The notes below the pieces were generated by a model. That model was not told the origin of the DNA, made no database searches, and worked only from the letters and a program-made list of their open reading frames with translations. Both the position numbers and the translations under genes were made by a program. This document shows positions 8,256 to 14,678 of a DNA stretch of 32,772 nt, in pieces. Numbering within the stretch: the stretch's first letter is position 1; each line of letters begins with the position of its first letter. The stretch is from assembly GCA_002354035.1 (NCBI GenBank), contig DEKU01000008.1:1-32772 (forward strand), given 5' to 3'. This DNA comes from Bacteroidales bacterium UBA2714. Lineage in GTDB: Bacteria; Bacteroidota; Bacteroidia; Bacteroidales; P3.

Positions 8256-9037
8256 TGCAACCCATTATGCCACATATTTCAGTATTGAACAGTCGCGACA
8301 AAGATGCCCCAGAGTGGCATAATCTCAATAACCCGGCTCTGGGCGCAGCGCAGTGTATGGAGGATGCTTATCGCCACACCGACGACGTACCCCGTAGGGG
8401 TTTCCTCTCAATAGCTCCCTATCTTGCAACCAGCGACATACCCCGTAGGGGTTACCTCTCAATAGCCCCCTGCCTTGCAACCAGCGACATACCCCGTAGG
8501 GGTTTCCTCTCAATAGCCCCTTATCTTACCGCCAGCGACATACCCCGTAGGGGTTACCTCTCAATAGCCCCCTATCTTACCGCCAGCGACATACCCCATA
8601 GAGGTTTCCTCTCAATAGCCCCCTGTTTTACCAGCGACGACATACCCCGTAGGGGTTACCTTTTAATAGCCCCCCGCCTTACCAGCGACGACATACCCCG
8701 TAGGGGTTTCCTCTCAATAGCCCCCTGCCTTACCAGAGACGGCATACCCCGTAGGGGTTTCCTCTCAATAGCCCCCTATCTTGCAACCAGCGACATACCC
8801 CGTAGGGGTTTCCGCTCAATAGCCCCCTGTTTTACCACCGACAAAGATGCCCCGAAGGGGCATAATTTCAATAACACCGTACAAGCATTTTTTGTACAGT
8901 GTCGCGACCGAAGGGAGCAACACTGCAAAAAATGCGCAGTGCGGTGTCCGACACCTCCCCTCCCCCAGCGTCCCGGAGGGACGCGACCCCAAAGAGATTG
9001 TATTAGAACCCCTAAACCTATATTGACCCATGAATAG
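8255..9037 (+). CDS. Open frame across the repeat region, 260 aa, doubtful as a gene
   Basis: This frame opens at an ATG overlapping the helicase stop (TAATG) and closes at 9037, eight bases into the methyltransferase gene. Residues 44-196 are nine copies of a 17-residue unit of the type DIPRRGFLSIAPCLATS. Both flanks are translations of other repeat elements. The frame stays open mainly because the DNA unit is 51 bases, a multiple of three, so openness is not evidence of translation. Composition (Pro, Arg, Ser, Cys) is unlike a folded domain, and no signal or motif was recognised. Against dismissing it outright, the frame connects both neighbours by coupled starts. Best taken as non-coding repeat DNA unless peptides are found. 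Confidence 0.2.
   Translation: MQPIMPHISVLNSRDKDAPEWHNLNNPALGAAQCMEDAYRHTDDVPRRGFLSIAPYLATSDIPRRGYLSIAPCLATSDIPRRGFLSIAPYLTASDIPRRGYLSIAPYLTASDIPHRGFLSIAPCFTSDDIPRRGYLLIAPRLTSDDIPRRGFLSIAPCLTRDGIPRRGFLSIAPYLATSDIPRRGFRSIAPCFTTDKDAPKGHNFNNTVQAFFVQCRDRREQHCKKCAVRCPTPPLPQRPGGTRPQRDCIRTPKPILTHE
8296..8334 (+). repeat. Left flanking copy of a 39-base repeat
   Basis: CGACAAAGATGCCCC followed by GGCATAATCTCAATAAC. It matches 8839-8878 with few differences, so the tandem array is bracketed by two direct copies of a second repeat type. This copy has lost part of the CCCC/GGGG pairing. Confidence 0.85.
8384..8842 (+). repeat. Tandem array: nine copies of a 51-base unit
   Basis: Nine head-to-tail units of exactly 51 bases. 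Each has a conserved part of about 36 bases (CGACATACCCCGTAGGGG, then TTTCCTCTCAATAGCCCC or close) and a more variable tail of about 15 bases. CCCC-GTA-GGGG can form a small hairpin in each unit except the fifth, where it is degraded (CCCC-ATA-GAGG). Units 1-7 alternate between GGGTTTCC and GGGTTACC, suggesting growth by 102-base dimers. Tail variants group in neighbouring units, as expected from local duplication. The array fills the gap between the helicase and methyltransferase genes. Any effect on transcription through the operon or on protein ratio is unproven. Confidence 0.97.
8839..8878 (+). repeat. Right flanking copy of the 39-base repeat
   Basis: CGACAAAGATGCCCC-GAAGGGGCAT with an intact 7-base palindrome ATGCCCC/GGGGCAT, then AATTTCAATAACACC. 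It is immediately followed by a hairpin GTACAA/TTGTAC at 8879-8897. It pairs with the copy at 8296. Confidence 0.85.
8904..8990 (+). repeat. Interspersed element, intergenic copy
   Basis: It begins with GCGACCGAAGGGAGCAA (8904-8920), then has CACTGC/GCAGTG and ends in GTCCCGGAGGGACGCGACC (8972-8990). The same order of blocks, starting with the identical 17 bases, is found inside the methyltransferase gene at 10513-10609. This is therefore a dispersed element rather than unique spacer. Confidence 0.75.
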
Positions 9038-12000
9038 TAACAGCATACAGACCCTTTTCCAATCGCAGTTCGATTACAGCACCTACAGCCGCCAGATAGT
9101 GCATGACGTGTTTGGCTGCAACGACATTGAGCAGACTCTCGACGACCCCATCGACATCTCGGCCGCGGGCGACAAGAGCTATTATATCGGCCAGATGGAG
9201 GACAGCAACCATCAGCTGTTGGGCTTTTTCTATACCCGCACGGCAGAGGGCAGCGACGTGCGCCGCAAGCGGGTGGGATGGCGCAAGCTGATAAGCCCCT
9301 ATCTGAAATATCATGTGGATGCCGCCGTGGCGGTGTTCGATGACGGGCAGCACTGGCGGCTGTCGTATATCTGCGACCAGAAAGAGAGCCTCACTGCCGC
9401 CAAGCGGTTCTCGTATGTGATGGGCGATGCGGCGGGGCAATACAAGACCCCTGTGGCACGGTTAGGGAGGGTGGCAGCTTGCGAGGGGCGCTTTAAGCTG
9501 GGCGACATCTTCGAGGCCTTCTCGGTGGAGGCGTTGAGCAATCAGTTCTTCGACGAATATCGCAACTACTATGCCGACATCGTGGAAGACCTGACGGGGA
9601 AACGGATGGTCAAGGTGAGTAATAATTGGGTGGAGAAGGTGATTCATGCTCCGCTGCAATCGGTGTATGAACAGCTTGACGGAGTGGAGGATGCTGACAA
9701 GATGGTGCGCGACTATGTGAAGAAGCTGCTGGGACGTATAGTCTTCCTGCATTTCCTGCAAAAGAAGGGGTGGCTGAACGGCAACCCGGCTTTTCTGAGC
9801 GACCTCTTCTTCATGCAGCCGTTGGACCGCAAGGCCGACTTCTTGGAGAAGGTGTTGGAGCCGCTCTTCTTCGGTATTTTCAACACCGAGCGGGCTGGTC
9901 GCGAGAAGCTCTTTGCCGAGCAGGGCTGGGATATGGAACTCATGGAGCAGTGGCGCGACCTGCCCTACCTCAATGGAGGACTCTTTGAGCGCGACGAGGT
10001 GGACAAAGTGCATGTTAGGTTGCCTGAGCAGCGGTTTAAGAAGCTGTTTGAGTTCTTGGCCTCGTACAACTTCACCGTTGACGAGAACGACCCTGACGAT
10101 GCCGAGGTGGGCGTAGACCTCGAGATGTTGGGCAAGATTTTCGAGAGCCTGCTGGAAGATAACAAATCGAAGGGAGCGTTTTATACGCCGAAAGAGATAG
10201 TGCGCTATATGTGCAAAGAGAGCCTGATAGCCTATCTGTCGTCGAAAATATCCGAGCAGTCCGATGTATCAGACCATCTCGACACAAGCATCCGGCAGTT
10301 TGTAGAGCAGCACGAGCTGCCCGCCGAGTTGGAGCCTTACCGCGAGACATTAGACGCAGCCCTGCGCAACGTGAAGATATGCGACCCCGCCATCGGCAGC
10401 GGCGCCTTCCCGATGGGGCTGTTGAATGAGCTGTGGCGTTGCCGCGAGGCCTTGCAAGACAACTTGGAGGTGTGTGATTTTAATAACCCCACACAAGAAA
10501 AATGTGGGGACTGCGACCGAAGGGAGCAAACACCACCCATTTATTCGCAGTGTGGGGAATGTGCGGTGACATCTACGGAGAGTCCTCTTCGTGCCAGAGG
10601 TACGCGGCCTCAGTCCCGTGTTGACCTGAAGAAAGAGATTATCGAGAATAACATCTATGGCGTGGACATCGAGCGGGGAGCCATTGACATCGCCCGTCTG
10701 TGGTTCTGGCTCAGTATCGTGGTAGATGCCGAGGAGCCCGAACCATTGCCTAACTTCGACTACAAGTTTATGCAAGGCAACAGCCTTATCGAGAGTTTTG
10801 AAGGCCACGACCTCAGTCGTATCATGGACACCCGTCCCTTAACGGGGAGGGGTACCCGCAGAGCGGGGTGGGCTGAGAACCAGACCGGCATGGACTTCAG
10901 TTCAGACGACACCCGCCAGAACCTAAGAATCTGGCTGAAGAAATACTTCTCCCTCACCGACCACAAAGAGAAAGCCCACTACCGGGAGTTGATCAACGGC
11001 AGTGTGAAGAGCTATATCAAGCAGCAAGGCATCGGCCCGACTGCCGAAGCCAAGTTAGACAAGCTCGACCCCTCTGCCAACCAAGACTTCTTCCTCTGGC
11101 ACACCTGGTTCAAAGACATCTTCGACAACGGTGGCTTTGATATTGTAATTGGTAATCCACCATACATTAGTGCTGTAGAGATGGTAAGAACTGAAAACGA
11201 GAAGACTCTCTACAAAAAAACATACCCACAAGCAACAGGAGCTTACGACATATATGTATTGTTTTTATTAAGAGGCTTAATGCTATCAAAAAATGTTTTT
11301 TCCTGGATAATTCCAAATAAGTTTTTGATTGCTGATTATGCAAAAAAGACAAAAGCATTATTGGAACTTAAAGGCTTATATTCAAGTATTGATGTTTCAA
11401 CATTCAATGTGTTTAAGAATGCCAGCGTTTATCCAATTATCGTATGTGGATCAAAGTCGAACAAGAATGGTTTTTGTAAGTACATTTTGGACTATTACGA
11501 AGACTTACTATTGAATAAGGCGCAGCCAGTAAAAGAAATAGAAACTTCTTTAATAGTAAAAGATTGCGGAATAACCGTATGCTCTGGAGCTACAGGTTTT
11601 GAGGCTCAAAAAATCAAAGAATATGTCGTGGATGGCGAAAGTGATAATGTTATTCCTTTTACCGTAAGCGGAAACATCGATAGATATACTTTTAATAATA
11701 GAGATGTTCGATATATGAAATCCAAATATTGTAATGCATACATTAGATTGGATTGTGATGTTGCGAGTAGCAAATTGAATATGTGGATGTCGCCCAAGAT
11801 TATAATTGCAGGAATGACAAAGGTTATTGAATCTACTTATGTGGAGACTCCACTTGCAATAGGAGTGGGCGTTTATGCTGTTACTTCATTCGGTATATAT
11901 AGCCCATATTATATTACAGGATTATTAAATTCAAAATACACATCATATTATTTACGGAACAAATTTAAGGACAAACACCTTGCCGGTGGATATTTGGCAA

Positions 12001-12212
12001 TAAACAAATCAACCATAGAACAACTGCCATTTATCAGCGCCGACACAAAAACGCAAGAATCAATATCTTCAAAAGTAAAGAAAATTACAGTGTTAAAGAA
12101 GGCAAACCCATATGCTGACACTGCATCAATAGAAAATGAAATCGACAAATTAGTCTACCAACTCTACAACCTCACCCCCATAGAAATTGCTATTATTGAA
12201 CAAAATAGATGA
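9030..12212 (+). CDS. Eco57I/type IIG-like adenine-specific DNA methyltransferase (1060 aa)
   Basis: A large N6-adenine DNA methyltransferase. Residues 1-370 form the N-terminal domain usual in this class, with GAFYTPKEIVRYM at about 380. Motif I is D452-PAIGSGAF-460 (AdoMet binding), and the catalytic motif IV is N709-PPY-712 after GGFDIVIG. The C-terminal 350 residues form a target-recognition domain of TaqI/type I style (LLNSKYTSYYLRNKF, then GGYLAINKSTIEQLPF). No separate specificity subunit, PglZ or BrxL is present, so recognition is probably built in. The TRD is markedly AT-richer than the first 2.1 kb, implying exchange of the recognition half. Two repeat elements are embedded in frame (about residues 494-527 and 605-615), both between conserved motifs. 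The ATG at 9030 overlaps the end of the upstream repeat frame. It probably protects host DNA from the PLD helicase module. Confidence 0.92.
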   Translation: MNSNSIQTLFQSQFDYSTYSRQIVHDVFGCNDIEQTLDDPIDISAAGDKSYYIGQMEDSNHQLLGFFYTRTAEGSDVRRKRVGWRKLISPYLKYHVDAAVAVFDDGQHWRLSYICDQKESLTAAKRFSYVMGDAAGQYKTPVARLGRVAACEGRFKLGDIFEAFSVEALSNQFFDEYRNYYADIVEDLTGKRMVKVSNNWVEKVIHAPLQSVYEQLDGVEDADKMVRDYVKKLLGRIVFLHFLQKKGWLNGNPAFLSDLFFMQPLDRKADFLEKVLEPLFFGIFNTERAGREKLFAEQGWDMELMEQWRDLPYLNGGLFERDEVDKVHVRLPEQRFKKLFEFLASYNFTVDENDPDDAEVGVDLEMLGKIFESLLEDNKSKGAFYTPKEIVRYMCKESLIAYLSSKISEQSDVSDHLDTSIRQFVEQHELPAELEPYRETLDAALRNVKICDPAIGSGAFPMGLLNELWRCREALQDNLEVCDFNNPTQEKCGDCDRREQTPPIYSQCGECAVTSTESPLRARGTRPQSRVDLKKEIIENNIYGVDIERGAIDIARLWFWLSIVVDAEEPEPLPNFDYKFMQGNSLIESFEGHDLSRIMDTRPLTGRGTRRAGWAENQTGMDFSSDDTRQNLRIWLKKYFSLTDHKEKAHYRELINGSVKSYIKQQGIGPTAEAKLDKLDPSANQDFFLWHTWFKDIFDNGGFDIVIGNPPYISAVEMVRTENEKTLYKKTYPQATGAYDIYVLFLLRGLMLSKNVFSWIIPNKFLIADYAKKTKALLELKGLYSSIDVSTFNVFKNASVYPIIVCGSKSNKNGFCKYILDYYEDLLLNKAQPVKEIETSLIVKDCGITVCSGATGFEAQKIKEYVVDGESDNVIPFTVSGNIDRYTFNNRDVRYMKSKYCNAYIRLDCDVASSKLNMWMSPKIIIAGMTKVIESTYVETPLAIGVGVYAVTSFGIYSPYYITGLLNSKYTSYYLRNKFKDKHLAGGYLAINKSTIEQLPFISADTKTQESISSKVKKITVLKKANPYADTASIENEIDKLVYQLYNLTPIEIAIIEQNR
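10510..10609 (+). repeat. Interspersed element, copy embedded in the methyltransferase gene
   Basis: GCGACCGAAGGGAGCAA at 10513-10529 is identical to 8904-8920. It is followed by CGCAGTGTGG (10549-10558) and GTGCCAGAGGTACGCGGCC (10591-10609), matching the block order of the intergenic copy. ACTGCGA/TCGCAGT can pair across the left half. The insertion adds roughly 33-45 residues between motif I and the conserved ENNIYGVDIE segment, in frame and without a stop. Confidence 0.75.
10843..10874 (+). repeat. Second in-frame repeat in the methyltransferase gene
   Basis: CGGGGAGGGGTACCCGCAGA then GCGGGGTGGGCT. It shares its core with the repeat at 7603-7629 in the helicase gene. It encodes TGRGTRRAGWA, a low-complexity insert between conserved segments. 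Confidence 0.6.
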
Positions 12213-12249
12213 TTTATAGTAATTTACTTCTTATTGTTGATAAAAATAT

Positions 12250-12280
12250 TTTGACAAAAGCCTATTCTTTTGTATCTTTG
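12250..12280 (+). promoter_or_regulatory. Promoter of the OLD-like gene (TTTG-19-TATCTTTG)
   Basis: TTTG at 12250-12253 and TATCTTTG at 12273-12280 are separated by 19 bases, a full match to the Bacteroidota consensus. The ATG lies only 18 bases past the element, so the leader is very short. The gene is thus transcribed independently of the methyltransferase. Confidence 0.85.
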
Positions 12281-12298
12281 CAAAAAAAAAATTAAGAT

Positions 12299-13777
12299 AT
12301 GTCAGAACAACAAAAACTGAATTGGGTGAGATTTGAGAGGTTAAAAAACCTTAAGGATGTTGAAATTTCTTTTGAAGACAAACGGGTTGTCGGTATTTTT
12401 GGACCTAATGGATGCGGGAAATCCACCATTCTTCATTCGTTATTGTGTTTGTACAAGCCGAAAGAATCGGGTGAGAATTATAGATTTAGTGATTTCTTCA
12501 AAACGGACGAATATGCAAATTGGATAGGTAGTAAAATAACTTTTAATTATTCTTTCCGAAATCGAGAACAAGAAGTTACAAATACAAAGTCATATACCAA
12601 AAGAGGAACTAGATGGATGAAAGATTATGGGAATAGACCAGATAGGGATGTTTTTTTTATTGGAATAGTCAGCTGTGTCCCTGACATTGAAAATGAAAAA
12701 ATTAAGGCTACGGTAATTAATACACATCGGGTTGATGCACGAATCAACCATGATGTGGAAATAAGGAATGCGGCTAGATATGTGATGCAAATTAATTATG
12801 AAGACTTCTTTTTGAGTGAGACGGTTTCATCTAAACAATACTTGACAGTGGATGCTAGTGGAAATGTCAAATACAAGTCTTTAAGTATGGGTGCTGGAGA
12901 GCAAAGAATTTTTCGGCTTTTAGAAACCATTTATAATGTTCCCAATTACTCTCTTGTGATAATTGATGAGATTGATTTAACACTTCATACAGCTGCACTC
13001 AATAGACTTATAGAAAAAATTGTAAGTATTGCGGACGAAAAAAAACTCCAAATAATCTTCACGTCTCATAGGGAAGAACTTACTCGGCGGACGGATATTG
13101 GTATTCGACATATTTATCAAACTCAACAAAAAACATTTTGCATATCTAATACGACCCCTGCATGTATAGATAGAATCACTGGTGAAGTTGCAAGATGTAT
13201 TGGGATTTTTGTTGAAGACGATACTTCTGATGCAATAATAAAAAAAATACTTGAGCAAAAACATATTATATCTCGTGCAGAGATAACAAAGTTTGGGGCA
13301 ATCGAAAATGCGTTTTCTGTAGCAGCTGGACTATGTATTTCGGGGAAATTAGATGATAATATAATAATTGTAATAGATGGCGATAGATATCGCTCGATTG
13401 ATGAAAAAAGATCACAAATGCAAAAACATTTCTCCGGTACGGAAGAGGATTCTGACGAAAAAAGGCAATCTGCAATAGACCATATTAAACAATATGTAGT
13501 TAACATAGATGGATTGCCCCCCGAGTTTGTAATATGGAATGCTCTGAAAAATTGTGATCATGATAGCGAGATCGTTACACTAGCAAAAGAAATTGTATAC
13601 AAGGACGATAATCACGATTATATAACAGAAATAATTGACAAAATGGGAGTCTCTAAAGAAAGAGGTCTATGTAGAATAATAGACGAATTTGCAATGTGCG
13701 GAGAGCCGTGGATGCAATATATACGCGAAGTGAGTGATTGGCTGGATACTCGCATTCGCACCTTACACCTTTTGTAA
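12299..13777 (+). CDS. OLD-like AAA/ABC ATPase with C-terminal TOPRIM domain
   Basis: A 492-residue protein joining an SMC/ABC-type ATPase to a TOPRIM nuclease domain, the architecture of overcoming-lysogenisation-defect nucleases and GajA. Visible motifs are Walker A G35-PNGCGKST-43, signature LSMGAGEQ at 195-202, Walker B IIDEID at 221-226 and the switch histidine in FTSHRE at 254-259. The TOPRIM shows the first acidic motif GIFVEDDTSD with E306 and the second IDGD at 359-362. Only one gene of Gabija is represented; there is no UvrD-like GajB beside it. It has its own promoter and near-leaderless start, and a strongly AT-rich composition unlike the genes before 11 kb, so it is probably acquired. 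A defence role (nicking or cleaving invading DNA) is inferred from the family and neighbours. Confidence 0.85.
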   Translation: MSEQQKLNWVRFERLKNLKDVEISFEDKRVVGIFGPNGCGKSTILHSLLCLYKPKESGENYRFSDFFKTDEYANWIGSKITFNYSFRNREQEVTNTKSYTKRGTRWMKDYGNRPDRDVFFIGIVSCVPDIENEKIKATVINTHRVDARINHDVEIRNAARYVMQINYEDFFLSETVSSKQYLTVDASGNVKYKSLSMGAGEQRIFRLLETIYNVPNYSLVIIDEIDLTLHTAALNRLIEKIVSIADEKKLQIIFTSHREELTRRTDIGIRHIYQTQQKTFCISNTTPACIDRITGEVARCIGIFVEDDTSDAIIKKILEQKHIISRAEITKFGAIENAFSVAAGLCISGKLDDNIIIVIDGDRYRSIDEKRSQMQKHFSGTEEDSDEKRQSAIDHIKQYVVNIDGLPPEFVIWNALKNCDHDSEIVTLAKEIVYKDDNHDYITEIIDKMGVSKERGLCRIIDEFAMCGEPWMQYIREVSDWLDTRIRTLHLL

Positions 13778-13968
13778 AAAAAAATTTCCGACGTGGCGAT
13801 TGTTCGATAGGGCGAGGGCGTCTCATGAGTATTTATCCCCTAATGAGAATTGCTTATATGAACCAAACCTCAAACCATGGGTTAAATGAAACGAGGGTTG
13901 CCTTGACTTTTGAGACTCCCCCTTGTCTTCTGTTGAAAAATAATCTGCTTTATATTATATAAAACTCG

Positions 13969-13976
13969 TATCTTTG
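13969..13976 (+). promoter_or_regulatory. Promoter -7 element of the HNH-DUF4062 operon (TATCTTTG)
   Basis: An exact TAnnTTTG match followed by C and an A run, 13 bases before the HNH ATG, so the mRNA is nearly leaderless. No convincing TTTG lies 19-21 bases upstream. The element resembles the one before the OLD-like gene. Confidence 0.7.
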
Positions 13977-13989
13977 CAAAAAAAATGAT

Positions 13990-14655
13990 ATGAGTATTAC
14001 GGATAAAGTACGGAAAGACATTTGGGCAAAATCTGGCAATAGATGTGCAATATGTAAAAAGGAATTCTTTACCAGTATAGTAAATGACGATTTTAATATC
14101 GGCGAAGAATGTCATATTGTAAGTTCTAAGTCTAATGGTCCAAGACATATTGTGAACTACGGTGATTATGATGCTTATGACAACATCATTTTATTATGTA
14201 GAAATCATCATAAGGAGGTAGATGACCCTGCCAATCTTAGTAAATACACCATTGCGAAACTTGTTGAAATAAAAAAGGAACATGAAAAATGGGTGAGACA
14301 GAGTTTAAACCCGGAAAGGAGAGCTACTTTTTCATTAATAAGTAATGGAACAGATTTGGTTTCTATCATTGGGGGTTCGGTCGCAATTGATAAGTTTAAT
14401 GATGAAATACAATCAGAGAATGAAGCTGAACTCATAGGTGGATTTTGGCAAGAAATAACTGATTTTATGGATATTTTCTTAGATTTAGAACCCATAGAAA
14501 TTACACGTACAGAATTCTCGTATTCCAAATTAATAAAAGAATTAAACGAATCAGGATTTCTGGTTTATGGAAGAAAAATAAAAATTCCTTTTCTTAAAAA
14601 ATATGGAGATGCAACGCTATATAGTGCGGCCAATATATATATAAAGAGAAAGTAA
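13990..14655 (+). CDS. HNH endonuclease with uncharacterised C-terminal domain
   Basis: A 221-residue protein. Residues 1-80 are a zinc-stabilised HNH nuclease: C19-x2-C22 and C70-x2-H73 as likely structural ligands, E40-C-H42 with the first catalytic His, N65 in AYDNIILLC and H74 in CRNHH. Residues 110-221 form a second domain (FSLISNGTDLVSIIGG onwards) that was not recognised. Fusion of an N-terminal HNH to a small sensor-like domain resembles effector nucleases of defence pairs such as PtuB of Septu, but the partner here is not a PtuA ATPase. It is followed 23 bases later by the DUF4062 gene on the same transcript. AT-rich like its neighbours. Confidence 0.82.
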   Translation: MSITDKVRKDIWAKSGNRCAICKKEFFTSIVNDDFNIGEECHIVSSKSNGPRHIVNYGDYDAYDNIILLCRNHHKEVDDPANLSKYTIAKLVEIKKEHEKWVRQSLNPERRATFSLISNGTDLVSIIGGSVAIDKFNDEIQSENEAELIGGFWQEITDFMDIFLDLEPIEITRTEFSYSKLIKELNESGFLVYGRKIKIPFLKKYGDATLYSAANIYIKRK

Positions 14656-14678
14656 TTCATTATGAAATAACCGACAAT

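Noticed and set aside
8384..8842. CRISPR array
   Set aside because: Units have a 36-base conserved part, but the supposed spacers are only about 15 bases and resemble each other; no cas genes are nearby. It is a plain tandem repeat.
4845..12212. Full DISARM or BREX locus
   Set aside because: DrmA, DrmB, PglZ, BrxL and BrxC are all absent from the window.
13738..13962. 74-residue frame between the OLD-like and HNH genes
   Set aside because: It starts inside the OLD-like gene in another frame and ends next to the HNH promoter; no motif or coding bias.
12299..14655. Gabija or Septu assignment
   Set aside because: GajB is missing, and the HNH gene has a separate promoter and a DUF4062 partner in place of a PtuA-type ATPase.
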